A program made the translations under genes and the position numbers. A model generated the notes under the pieces. It had not been told where the DNA came from. It did no database searches and saw nothing but the letters and a program-made list of their open reading frames with translations. Shown here in pieces: positions 13,557 to 21,005 of a DNA stretch of 24,706 bases (within the stretch, counting starts at the first letter, position 1; the number at the start of each line of letters is the position of its first letter). The DNA is from Candidatus Poseidonia sp. (GTDB taxonomy: Archaea; Thermoplasmatota; Poseidoniia; Poseidoniales; Poseidoniaceae): NCBI GenBank assembly GCA_023254365.1, contig JALRLQ010000019.1, positions 1-24,706 on the forward strand, written 5' to 3'.

Positions 13557-16057
13557 TCGTCATCACCTCCAATCCGACCAACCAACACCGGTAGGAGGCC
13601 CAAGACCGTCACGAGTAGCCCACCAAGCAGGTAGCCAAACCCTTCCGATGGAGAGGGCACATCGACAGGTCCTGCTTCAACACTGACCGAAACAGAAGCG
13701 GCACCGTGAAGGTACACACGCTCCTCCGTGAACGGTTGAACGGTGTAGTCGTTCGCACCGCTGATCACGGGAAGGTCGCTGAACGAGGTAGAGTTGGTGC
13801 TACCAACCACGTTTCCGTTTCGCAGGATGTTGAAGGACACGGCATCGCCCGACCAGGTCCACGACAGTTCAACGAGGGCTGAATCGTCGGCTTGGGCGGA
13901 CAAGCCTCCAACGCTGGGTCCGGTGGTGGTCTCCAGTTCAACGCTGGTGGTGGACGCAGCACCGTTGGTGTCGGTGACGGTCAAGGTGACCGTGGTGCTT
14001 TGTTCCAACACCAAGGAGACGGTCGAACCGAAGGCCGTTTGTCCGTTCCATGACCACGCATACGTGCTGATGCCACCATCGGCATCGGTTGAACCGGTGG
14101 CGGACAGCACCGTGGTTTCTCCGGACCAGATGTTGCTCGATACCACATCGATAACGGCAACGGGTGGGAGGTTGGGGACCGTGAACGAGGCTTGGACCTC
14201 TTCGCTGTTTCGTTCGCCGTCGCTGGCCTGTGCGTGCAAGGCCCAAACTTGACCTGGGGCCAATTTTGCCGCAGGTACGGCGGTTGCATTGGTGAGACTT
14301 GCATCTCGGAAGCCGTTTTTGTACCAGTTCAGCGTGACCGAGGTGGCGTCCCCATCCACGTCTGCGACGGTGAGAACGGGTGTCAAATCGCTCAAGGAGG
14401 ATGCCGAAGCGGGCCATGCAACATCAACGGATGGAGCCGCATTGCCAATGGTGACGGCTTCGGAGGCGACAAGAACCTCATCTTCTCCATCGCTCACCAA
14501 CATCACGGCATGCCAAACATCCCCTTTGGTCAGGAACGCCGCCTCGAGGGTGGTTTGGTTGACGTTGTGTTCCGTCGCCTCGCCGTTGAGGTGCCAGAGG
14601 ACCAACGGGATGCTGACGGTGTCGCCGTCTGAATCGCTGGTGTTGACCACGAGCGTGAGGTCGTCAAGAGCACTCAAGGAGGGAGAGGACAGCAACACAT
14701 CGTGAACCGTTGGTGCGGCGTTTTCAACCGTGACCGGTGCGCTTTCTTCCCATGCCGACCAGACTTCTCCATCGTTGGCTCGAACCTTGACCGTCCACAC
14801 GTCGCCTTTGGTGGTCATGGAGGCAGGAAGTGGATTGAGGTCGTCGGCTGCTTCAACGTGGACGCCGTTGTTGAGCCATTGCAGTTCGTGAACCTCAATG
14901 CTATCACCGTCGGCGTCGCTCACCGTCCATGAAGCCAGCAGGTCATGTACCGTGGTCGGTCCTTCGCTTGGCGTCATCCCGAGGTCGATGATTTCGGGGG
15001 CAGTGTTTGTTGAATCGATAATGATCGCCGCTGAAGTCGCCCACGCAGACATGTCGGCGCCGTCGGAGACCCGCACTTGGACGTCCCACACATCGCCCGG
15101 TCGGGTGGCGTGAGCAGGAAGCGTGGTGGTGTTCTCAAGCCCCGAAAACGGGGAACCATCCAGTCGCCATCGCGATTCTGTAGCGTCGATGGCGTCGCCA
15201 TCCGGGTCCGTGGTGTTGTAACTGAACGTCACATCCTCGGTGAGGGCTGGGGCTTCGTTGCTGACCTGAAGGTCATCGACCTGCGGTGCACTGTTGAGGA
15301 TGGTGACGGTGCTCGAGGCAACGGGCGTTCCAGCATCGACACCGTCCGAAGGCGTCACCACCACGTGCCATACCTGACCCTTTGCCGTAGCGGAAGAGGG
15401 TAGCAGGGCTGTGGTGTGTGTGGGTTGATGGACGCTGTTGAGATGCCACGCAAAGGTCGTGCCCGATTCCGCGTCCCCATCGTTGTCGTCGTAGGTGTAG
15501 GTGACCGAGAGGTCGTCAACGGTCGTCGGTAGCGAGGGGGAAAGTGCAAGGTTGCTGATGGAAGGGGGGTCGTTGGTTGATACCTGTTCGTTGATGGAGG
15601 TGGCGAACGTATCGTACACATCGGCTGAATTCTTCTGTCCGTTACCGTTCCCAGCCACCACGGCGAGATTCACGTTGACCGTGCCAGAACCGGTGCTTGG
15701 CGCCGTCCAATCGAAGGTCCATGAAGCGGTGGTTGCGGATAATTTGTGCGTGGCTTGAAGGCCGTTTGATGCGATTTGGGCGTTGGCGTCGGGGTTTGAC
15801 AGCGTTCCTTTTGTGACTTTGATGTTGAAACCGCCGTTGGCAGGATTCCCCCCCATGCCCACCGTCAGGGTGTAGGTTGTGTCAGCCACGTACGCAGCGG
15901 GCAAGCCCGTCAAACTGGGGTTCACCGTGTTGGATGACCCGTGGCACGAACACCCCGAGGAAGCGTTGTACCGCCCGTCCTTGCTTGCATCCGCCTCTGG
16001 CGTGAACACCACGGCCAGAAGCAACAACAAAACGACCCAAGCGGCGAATTTTCTCAT
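13553..16057 (-). CDS. Surface CxCH/PKD-repeat protein, membrane anchored
   Basis: An 834-residue cell-surface protein. A signal peptide ends near residue 24, followed by GCSCHGSS, a C36-x-C38-H39 motif that is a compressed variant of the heme-binding CxxCH. Residues ~45-155 form a beta domain like the reeler-like 'choice-of-anchor V' module, with its typical GFNI, ATHK, W-FDWTAPSTGSGTV and NGNG-DVY elements. Next come five repeats of about 93 residues (~160-630) with recurring DxDGD, WHLNG, KGDVW and SDG blocks, related to PKD/cadherin-like folds. A clear PKD domain (~630-715), a fibronectin-III-like domain (~716-800) and a transmembrane helix near 806-828 with an acidic end follow. It heads the three-gene operon. 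A TATGAA element sits 28 bases before the ATG, fitting a leaderless start. The role is probably adhesion or redox/metal binding at the surface; unproven. Confidence 0.88.
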   Translation of the reverse strand: MRKFAAWVVLLLLLAVVFTPEADASKDGRYNASSGCSCHGSSNTVNPSLTGLPAAYVADTTYTLTVGMGGNPANGGFNIKVTKGTLSNPDANAQIASNGLQATHKLSATTASWTFDWTAPSTGSGTVNVNLAVVAGNGNGQKNSADVYDTFATSINEQVSTNDPPSISNLALSPSLPTTVDDLSVTYTYDDNDGDAESGTTFAWHLNSVHQPTHTTALLPSSATAKGQVWHVVVTPSDGVDAGTPVASSTVTILNSAPQVDDLQVSNEAPALTEDVTFSYNTTDPDGDAIDATESRWRLDGSPFSGLENTTTLPAHATRPGDVWDVQVRVSDGADMSAWATSAAIIIDSTNTAPEIIDLGMTPSEGPTTVHDLLASWTVSDADGDSIEVHELQWLNNGVHVEAADDLNPLPASMTTKGDVWTVKVRANDGEVWSAWEESAPVTVENAAPTVHDVLLSSPSLSALDDLTLVVNTSDSDGDTVSIPLVLWHLNGEATEHNVNQTTLEAAFLTKGDVWHAVMLVSDGEDEVLVASEAVTIGNAAPSVDVAWPASASSLSDLTPVLTVADVDGDATSVTLNWYKNGFRDASLTNATAVPAAKLAPGQVWALHAQASDGERNSEEVQASFTVPNLPPVAVIDVVSSNIWSGETTVLSATGSTDADGGISTYAWSWNGQTAFGSTVSLVLEQSTTVTLTVTDTNGAASTTSVELETTTGPSVGGLSAQADDSALVELSWTWSGDAVSFNILRNGNVVGSTNSTSFSDLPVISGANDYTVQPFTEERVYLHGAASVSVSVEAGPVDVPSPSEGFGYLLGGLLVTVLGLLPVLVGRIGGDDE
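13563..13570 (-). promoter_or_regulatory. Shine-Dalgarno site of the CxxxCH protein gene
   Basis: The minus-strand sequence GGAGGTGA lies six bases before the ATG that overlaps the previous stop. It is identical to the site before the third gene of the operon, so both internal genes have strong, matched ribosome sites. Confidence 0.75.
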
Positions 16058-16081
16058 GGTCTCCCATCACCGGTTCCGTTT

Positions 16082-16088
16082 TTCATAG
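16082..16088 (-). promoter_or_regulatory. TATA-like element for the CxCH operon
   Basis: The minus-strand sequence CTATGAA is centred 28 bases before the ATG at 16057. This is the spacing expected for an archaeal TATA box feeding a leaderless transcript. A similar CTATGAA stands about 25 bases before the M28 peptidase start. It is a weak match to the consensus TTTATA, so this call rests mainly on position. Confidence 0.35.
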
Positions 16089-16096
16089 TTGGCTTT

Positions 16097-16393
16097 CTAC
16101 CGAGCGCCCTCTTGCTGGTCTCCAGCCTCCTTGCCCACCAACCGGTCGCCGTAGGTGATGATCATCGAGAGCAACAAAAACAGCGGAATCCCGCCAATGA
16201 GGGCCCACACCCCGATACTGAGGCCGCTAAAGCGAACCTCGTCGAGAATTTCCCCGATGAAAATAATCAACACGACCATGACGATTCTTCCGAGAACCAG
16301 CAGGGGGCGAAGCGAGGTCCATATGGCGCCAGCATCGTCCACCTCATCGGGCCTGTCCAACGCTTCGAGGCGCTCGGCGAGCGTTGGAGGCAT
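16097..16393 (-). CDS. Small two-helix membrane protein
   Basis: A 98-residue protein with a charged N-terminus (about 1-25), two hydrophobic helices (about 29-50 and 57-81) and a short polar C-terminus. I do not recognise a family. The reading frame is open 92 codons further upstream, but that part lies inside the glycosyltransferase gene in another frame and has no membrane-protein character. AGGAGGT at 16401-16407, seven bases before the ATG at 16393, decides the start. It follows the glycosyltransferase by 73 bases and may be cotranscribed, perhaps as a membrane accessory of that enzyme; this is only an inference from position. Confidence 0.7.
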   Translation of the reverse strand: MPPTLAERLEALDRPDEVDDAGAIWTSLRPLLVLGRIVMVVLIIFIGEILDEVRFSGLSIGVWALIGGIPLFLLLSMIITYGDRLVGKEAGDQQEGAR

Positions 16394-16400
16394 GACCGAA

Positions 16401-16407
16401 ACCTCCT
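16401..16407 (-). promoter_or_regulatory. Shine-Dalgarno site fixing the small membrane protein start
   Basis: The minus-strand sequence AGGAGGT lies seven bases before the ATG at 16393. It supports the 98-residue form over longer in-frame alternatives, including an ATG at 16411 that would place the ribosome site inside the coding sequence. Confidence 0.7.
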
Positions 16408-16466
16408 GCATGCCATCAAGAAGGTTCGCCTCAAGGCGATGGTGAGTTGCCCTGTTTTTCAACGGG

Positions 16467-17612
16467 TCAAGCCGTCCGGATACGGTCGTCGATTTGAGCA
16501 CCCTCGCCGGCGCGTCCACCTGTGCGTCGGATTTCTCGCCAGGCTTTGATGACGCCCTGCCCGTAAGCCCACTGGGCGAGGAACACGAAGAGCGGGGCCA
16601 GGAAAACGGTACCAATCGAGCGATGCGGTGAGGTTCCAATCGCTGCACCCAACCACGACAGTGCAACATAGAAACTCACCATGCCGAGAGGGATGTGAAA
16701 GGCGACACGGGCGAGGTCCCAGTCGCCGGAAAGCGTGAACCACAAATCGGCCTCAGCGCCGCCGGAAAGACCGCCGTACAGCATGGCAGCAAGGGCGAGC
16801 ACCACAAGGGGTGGGAAGAAGCCGATGGCCGTGTGCGACCACGTGGCGATTTCAGGCCAGCGTTTGTTGGCCACCATTCGGGTGTAGCCGTAATTTCGCA
16901 TCTGCTTCATGTAGGGCTTGAACGGACGACGGCGTCGGTGCGGCATGACGTTGGATGGGTCGATGAAGAGCTTGTGGCCTGCTCGTTGAATTTTGGCGTC
17001 AAGCACCACGTCCTCCGCCCCAATGCACCCTTTTTCAAAGAAACCGACTTCTCGCAAATTGGCCATGCGGTGGGCGCAATTCACGCCGGGGTTGTGGGTG
17101 ATGGGAACCAACTCGCCTTTGGGCTGAGCACCGTATCGGGTACCAGCGGTCATGAATTTCGTACAAAAGGCCACATCAGCGCATTTGGCACCAAACGGGT
17201 CGTCGTCGGGAGCAAAATTTGGCCCTCCGACAGCACCCACCTCGGGGTTGTCAAACCAGCGCACCAACTTTTCCACCCAGTCCAGCGGCGGGACGGTGTC
17301 GTCGTCGGTGAACAGAACAAGGTCGTGGTCCATCTGCTTGAGGGCATAGTTGCAAGCATCGGCCCGGTTGCGCGAAGGGTCTTCTATCCACGTTGCGCCG
17401 TGCTTTTCGCACACGTCCTTGGTGTGGTCCTTCGACTTTGAGTCGGAGATCACGATTTCGAAATGCGGGTAGGATTGCTGTCCCAACCGCCCGAGCACGA
17501 TGTCCAACTCATCGGCGTTGTTGATGGTTGGAATCAGGACGGCCGTCTTGTACGGCGTACCGTCTTCTTTGAGCAGCACGGGCACCGGTTGCTTGCTCTC
17601 GCCCATGGGCAT
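16467..17612 (-). CDS. Family 2 glycosyltransferase, membrane bound
   Basis: A 381-residue processive-type GT-A glycosyltransferase. The nucleotide-sugar-binding strand AVLIPTINN is at 24-32, the IVISDSKSKD region at 53-62, and the metal-binding DDD at 103-105 (LFTDDDTVPP). The acceptor-site acidic motif GAEDVVLD is at 198-205, followed by an arginine cluster HRRRRPF in the place of the QxxRW motif. Three hydrophobic helices follow (about 262-282, 306-326 and 336-352), so the enzyme sits at the membrane with its catalytic face in the cytoplasm. It likely transfers a sugar to a polyprenyl-phosphate or to a glycolipid or glycan for surface glycosylation. The start could be either of two ATGs two codons apart. 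It lies downstream of the lipoprotein gene, about 40 bases away. Confidence 0.93.
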   Translation of the reverse strand: MPMGESKQPVPVLLKEDGTPYKTAVLIPTINNADELDIVLGRLGQQSYPHFEIVISDSKSKDHTKDVCEKHGATWIEDPSRNRADACNYALKQMDHDLVLFTDDDTVPPLDWVEKLVRWFDNPEVGAVGGPNFAPDDDPFGAKCADVAFCTKFMTAGTRYGAQPKGELVPITHNPGVNCAHRMANLREVGFFEKGCIGAEDVVLDAKIQRAGHKLFIDPSNVMPHRRRRPFKPYMKQMRNYGYTRMVANKRWPEIATWSHTAIGFFPPLVVLALAAMLYGGLSGGAEADLWFTLSGDWDLARVAFHIPLGMVSFYVALSWLGAAIGTSPHRSIGTVFLAPLFVFLAQWAYGQGVIKAWREIRRTGGRAGEGAQIDDRIRTA

Positions 17613-17652
17613 CCCGACACGCCCGCCTCATAAGAAATCAAGGGACAGAATT

Positions 17653-18609
17653 TCACTCAGCGGGGACGCCGTTGGTGGTGTCGATGGTCTTGCCTTCACG
17701 GGTGTCCGTGATGGTCACATCGATGCTGCAGGCGCTGTCACAAAGGTCAGCACCGTTCTCCACAACGGTCACACCGTCACCGACGGACCAGAACTGGTCT
17801 TCGGTGTTGCCGAACTCAACAAGAGCGCAGACAGCAGTGCCGCCAACGCCAGGGTTGTCGCAGGTCACAGGTGCGGCACCGTCAATAGCGAGCTTGACTG
17901 AGACGGATGCCCAGTTGATGTCGCTACCTTGGTCCATGGTCAGCATGATCAGGTTGTCATCCGTGCCGGACGTTGGGGAGTTCTGAGCATCCTTTCCGCT
18001 GAACGCGTACAAACCGGTCCAGTAATATTGAGACCAAGGCCCTTCAGGCGTAACAGAGTAGATGTCGATTACCACAACACCAAGACCTCCCAAGGGGTCT
18101 GCAGCGATGAAGGCGGCTGAAATCAGTTTCATCTCGGTGGAAGGTATGGAGTGCCAGTCTGACAGAGGAATGTAAATGGTTGTGAATCCTGAATTACCGT
18201 TTACGGGGATGTCTACTGCTCCGTCCAGATCCATATCCCAGCCCATGTACATCATGCCGCCTTCGGGGTCCAGCGCACTGTGGTAAAGGGTGACATTCAT
18301 GCCGACCAGCGTGCCGTTGTAATAGCTCGAGGTGACTTCCGTATTGGTGGTCGAGCCATTAGAAGAGTTGGTTGTCGTTGTCACGGTGGTGTTGTCCCAC
18401 GCCCAAGAGATGTTGGCTGTTGAGGTGCCCATTTGTTCGGCATGGACCACAGGTAAATAATTACCATTAACAACCGTGGTGGTGCTCGCTTGTGCAGAGG
18501 GCATTAGGCCTCCAGAACCATCGTCTGAAGGTGGGTCGCTCACGCATCCAGCCAGCAACATGGAGGCCGTAAGCAATATAGCAACAAAGGTTCGCATACT
18601 TTGCGTCAT
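17653..18609 (-). CDS. Lipoprotein with archaellin/pilin-like C-terminus
   Basis: A secreted lipoprotein of about 318 residues whose lipobox LLAGC lies about 20 residues from the start. The frame is open further upstream, but the ATG at 18609 (or 18597) places the signal peptide correctly, and a CTATACC element sits about 28 bases before 18609. A Thr/Ser/Asn-rich segment with TTTTNSSNGS follows the lipobox. The C-terminal ~120 residues (NWASVSVKLAIDG, VEFGN, FWSVGDGVTVVENG, SCSIDVTI-type blocks) recall the beta domain of archaellins and DUF1628-like pilins, with possible disulfides. That resemblance is an inference. The gene is visibly richer in A/T and in codons such as AAT, AAA and ATA than its neighbours, which may mean different ancestry or low expression optimisation. 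Confidence 0.8.
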   Translation of the reverse strand: MTQSMRTFVAILLTASMLLAGCVSDPPSDDGSGGLMPSAQASTTTVVNGNYLPVVHAEQMGTSTANISWAWDNTTVTTTTNSSNGSTTNTEVTSSYYNGTLVGMNVTLYHSALDPEGGMMYMGWDMDLDGAVDIPVNGNSGFTTIYIPLSDWHSIPSTEMKLISAAFIAADPLGGLGVVVIDIYSVTPEGPWSQYYWTGLYAFSGKDAQNSPTSGTDDNLIMLTMDQGSDINWASVSVKLAIDGAAPVTCDNPGVGGTAVCALVEFGNTEDQFWSVGDGVTVVENGADLCDSACSIDVTITDTREGKTIDTTNGVPAE

Positions 18610-18633
18610 GTACAACAATTCATGAGCGACGAG

Positions 18634-18640
18634 GTATAGT
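18634..18640 (-). promoter_or_regulatory. TATA box for the lipoprotein gene
   Basis: The minus-strand sequence CTATACC is centred about 28 bases upstream of the ATG at 18609, the position expected for a leaderless archaeal transcript. It supports the chosen start over the longer open frame beginning at 18687. Confidence 0.5.
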
Positions 18641-18650
18641 CCTTGCGCTA

Positions 18651-18686
18651 TGCGCGGAGAATAAAAAGAAATTAGATAACCGCGCA
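18651..18686. repeat. Inverted repeat around an A/T-rich core
   Basis: TGCGCGG (18651-18657) and CCGCGCA (18680-18686) form a perfect 7-bp inverted repeat enclosing 22 bases that are almost all A and T. The element lies in the divergent spacer between the lipoprotein gene and pcn. A GCGC-TAT-GCGC mini-palindrome overlaps its left arm (18645-18655). It may be a regulator site or a hairpin; there is no direct evidence for either. Confidence 0.4.
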
Positions 18687-18767
18687 CGAACGCTTCCTTT
18701 CATGCCTGCGTTTGTGCTAAGTTCATAAGCCGTCGCGAGGGGCTTTCGGACAGAGAGGGATGAACTC

Positions 18768-19502
18768 ATGTTGAACGTCACAGCCCGACAGGACTTGATG
18801 AGCAAAATAATCGACACGCTCGGCGTGGTGGTTGAAGACGCGAAATTCGAATTCAAGGAAGACCGTTTGCAAGCCACGGTGGTGGATGCGTCGCACGTTG
18901 CCATGATCGAGTTGCGCGTCGACGCCGCTGCGTTTGAAACCTGGGAAGTCGAAGAGAGCCAACTGGCGGTTGAGCTCAAGAAAATCAAGGAACTGATCAG
19001 CCTCGGCAGTGCCGACGACCACATCGAAATGGCGTTCACCCAAGACGTGCTCACCCTCAACCTCGGGAAGATCGACTTGAACATCCGACCGTTGGACCCC
19101 AGCACCATCAATTCGCCAAACCTACCGAACATTGAGATTCCTTCCACCATTGAAATCAACGGTTCGGCATTGGCCCAAGCGCTACGAGCATCTCGCCTTG
19201 GTGGTGATTTGGTCAACTTCAGCATCGATGCCAACACCTTCACCGTTCACGTCCAAGGCCAACCCGATTCGGTCAACGTCTCGTTCTCCAAGGACGACCT
19301 GGAATCCTTGAACTGTTCAAAACCAGCACGGAGCCAATACTCACTCACCTATCTGGTGCCGTTGTCCAAGGTGTTTGGTTCTCTGGGTACGGTGAAACTT
19401 GGCTTTGGCGAGAGCTTCCCTCTACGCCTTGAGTTCTCGTTCAACGACGGTGCCGCAGAAGTCGTGTACTTCCTCGCTCCACGTGTGGAAAGCGACTACT
19501 GA
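18768..19502 (+). CDS. pcn: DNA polymerase sliding clamp (PCNA)
   Basis: A 244-residue PCNA, the usual length of the family. It forms a trimeric ring on DNA that tethers polymerase, ligase, FEN1 and other repair proteins. The N-terminal domain starts LNVTARQDLMSKIIDTLGVVVEDAKFEF-like and contains the DASHVAMIELRVD core. The interdomain connector spans roughly residues 118-132, around NLPNIEIPSTIEI. The second domain follows, and the protein ends in YFLAPRVESDY, matching the conserved LAPR(I/V)E tail of the clamp. Nothing essential appears missing. The ATG is preceded by GAGGGATGAACTC, a modest ribosome site, and a TTCATAAG element at about 18723 could be its TATA box. It is convergent with tfs, with two bases between the stop codons. 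Confidence 0.97.
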   Translation: MLNVTARQDLMSKIIDTLGVVVEDAKFEFKEDRLQATVVDASHVAMIELRVDAAAFETWEVEESQLAVELKKIKELISLGSADDHIEMAFTQDVLTLNLGKIDLNIRPLDPSTINSPNLPNIEIPSTIEINGSALAQALRASRLGGDLVNFSIDANTFTVHVQGQPDSVNVSFSKDDLESLNCSKPARSQYSLTYLVPLSKVFGSLGTVKLGFGESFPLRLEFSFNDGAAEVVYFLAPRVESDY

Positions 19503-19504
19503 GC

Positions 19505-19855
19505 TCAGTATTCTCGCCAACCGTGGTTGCATTCTTTGCAGGTCAACATCCGAGTTTCCGGCTCGTCAGAGGACCGTGTTTGTTCGAGATACGAAAACAC
19601 CTCAACACAATCGCACTTGGGGCACATGTAGGTGTTTTTGGTCAAGACGCCCTGCATTTTGTCCGAGTCTTTGATGACCTCGTATGCACGTGACTCAACC
19701 TTGGTGCTTGACGTTGCCTTGGAAAGATCGACTTCCTTTCCACCGATTTTCGTCTTCAAGTTGGCAGGCCCATTATAGCCGCACTTGTAATTGGTGCATG
19801 TGATATCACCCGAAGGAGAAGGGAACGACAGGGTTCCGCATTTTGGGCAAAACAT
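19505..19855 (-). CDS. tfs: Transcription elongation factor TFS
   Basis: TFS is the archaeal counterpart of TFIIS. It reaches into the RNA polymerase pore and stimulates transcript cleavage to rescue backtracked complexes. The 116-residue form starting MFCPKCG is the family's usual size. The N-terminal zinc ribbon has C3, C6, C20 and C25. The C-terminal ribbon has C78, C81, C106 and C109, with the catalytic hairpin QTRSSDEPET placing the acidic pair at D97-E98. The frame is open for 40 more residues upstream, but that extension lacks family similarity and runs against the nop5 promoter region. An AATATA element about 25 bases before the ATG at 19855 supports the short form as a leaderless transcript. 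An oddity is the CxxxxC spacing of C20/C25 where CxxC is usual. Confidence 0.95.
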   Translation of the reverse strand: MFCPKCGTLSFPSPSGDITCTNYKCGYNGPANLKTKIGGKEVDLSKATSSTKVESRAYEVIKDSDKMQGVLTKNTYMCPKCDCVEVFSYLEQTRSSDEPETRMLTCKECNHGWREY

Positions 19856-19877
19856 GGGTGATGCCCCGGCATTCGAG

Positions 19878-19883
19878 TATATT
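19878..19883 (-). promoter_or_regulatory. TATA box for tfs
   Basis: The minus-strand sequence AATATA is centred 25 bases upstream of the tfs ATG at 19855, consistent with leaderless transcription. A second A/T element (plus strand TTTATA, 19895-19900) lies just beyond and may serve the divergent nop5 gene. Confidence 0.5.
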
Positions 19884-19894
19884 AGTTCATCTGC

Positions 19895-19900
19895 TTTATA
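19895..19900 (+). promoter_or_regulatory. Candidate TATA box for the nop5-flpA-mutM operon
   Basis: TTTATA matches the archaeal TATA consensus well. It would place the start of transcription near 19925, giving a leader of about 60 bases before the nop5 ATG. Read on the other strand (TATAAA) it could instead belong to tfs. Confidence 0.35.
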
Positions 19901-19988
19901 CATCCAGTGGTGACCTCCATCGTTCGAAGGCAGATTCTTCCAAGGCGAGAGGGTAAGGGTCAAAATCACCGGCACACACCGCGGTGGT

Positions 19989-20996
19989 ATGTGGCTTTGG
20001 TACGACTGGCGGGCAGCAGCCGTCGCCGACGACCTAGGGCACCTCGTGGATGTTCTGGAATGGAACGGTCACATGACCGAACACGCCGTCGTTGCTCGGC
20101 TGCGAACCGTTGCCCAGGGTCACCTGATTCAGGAAGCCCTCGACCTCAAGGCACGTTTCCCAGAAGCCACCGTTTGTGTTCATGGCGACCCGTCGTTGCC
20201 ACAAGCCCCATGGCCCCTTCCCGATGCTGGACAGCAGGCGATGGCCGACCGTGCCGCCGTTCGCTTGGCCGTGGAGGGGGTGCAGGCTGCCGCCTCGGAC
20301 CCTGACCGCCGCCTTGAGCATCTCGTTCGAGGCAGTGAAGAGTTGCGTGCTCACCACTTGACGATGGAGTCTAGGCTCATCGAATGGGTGGGCTTGTTCT
20401 TTCCCATGACCGTCGTAACGGACCGCTCGGCCTACGTTCTCGCCGCTGCTGAGAGTGCCACGCCAGGTGATTTTGCCCGTACCATGGACGTTGACGTTCC
20501 ACCCACCCTCCCTTCGGAGATGGAGTGGCGTTCCATTCACGAATGGGCCGTGAACACGGCCCAATCACAAAGCCGGCTTGACCGCATGGAGCATGCCCTT
20601 CGTGAACTGGCAGGCGAGCATTTGCCTTCGGTCTCCGCCCTCGTCGGACCGTTGTTGGCTGCGAGGTTGTGCGTTGAAGCCCACGGCCGGGGCAGGTTGG
20701 CTCGATTGCCTTCGGGAACCGTCCAAATTCTCGGGGCCGAGAAAGCCTTCTTTCACCATTTGAAAACGGGGGCTCCTTCGCCCAAACACGGTCACATTTT
20801 CATGCATCCTTGGATCAGTCGCTCGCCCCGTTGGGTTCGAGGAAAAATCGCCCGCATGCTGGCTGGGAAAATCAGCATCGCTGCCAAAATCGATGCCTTT
20901 GAAGGCGAGCCGTGGGGTGAAGCTGAGGTGGCAAAGGTCGAACAGCGCGTTGAGGCCTTGAGGGAGGCGAACAAAGCCCCTCCGTCACGCAAGTGA
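19989..20996 (+). CDS. nop5: C/D box sRNP core protein Nop5
   Basis: Nop5 (the archaeal Nop56/58) bridges L7Ae-bound C/D guide RNA and fibrillarin in the ribose 2'-O-methylation complex. The 335-residue protein has an N-terminal fibrillarin-binding region (about 1-120), a central coiled-coil-like helical part and the Nop domain at about 218-305. The latter shows GPLLAARL, LPSGTVQILGAEKAFFHHL, GHIFMHPWI, RGKIARMLAGKISIAAKID. The lysine-rich tail usual for the family is short (APPSRK). In-frame codons upstream contain no ATG, GTG or TTG before a stop, which fixes the start at 19989. It is followed 9 bases later by flpA, its functional partner, as in many archaea. Confidence 0.96.
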   Translation: MWLWYDWRAAAVADDLGHLVDVLEWNGHMTEHAVVARLRTVAQGHLIQEALDLKARFPEATVCVHGDPSLPQAPWPLPDAGQQAMADRAAVRLAVEGVQAAASDPDRRLEHLVRGSEELRAHHLTMESRLIEWVGLFFPMTVVTDRSAYVLAAAESATPGDFARTMDVDVPPTLPSEMEWRSIHEWAVNTAQSQSRLDRMEHALRELAGEHLPSVSALVGPLLAARLCVEAHGRGRLARLPSGTVQILGAEKAFFHHLKTGAPSPKHGHIFMHPWISRSPRWVRGKIARMLAGKISIAAKIDAFEGEPWGEAEVAKVEQRVEALREANKAPPSRK

Positions 20997-21005
20997 GGTG
21001 GCCAC

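Noticed and set aside
16394..16669. N-terminal extension of the small two-helix membrane protein
   Set aside because: The extension lies in another frame of the glycosyltransferase gene, and a strong AGGAGGT site marks the ATG at 16393.
18610..18687. Longer start of the lipoprotein at 18687
   Set aside because: It would put about 26 polar residues before the signal peptide and include the likely TATA box in the coding sequence.
19856..19975. 40-residue N-terminal extension of TFS
   Set aside because: TFS proteins start at the MxFCPKCG zinc ribbon, and a TATA element lies 25 bases before that ATG, inside the would-be extension.
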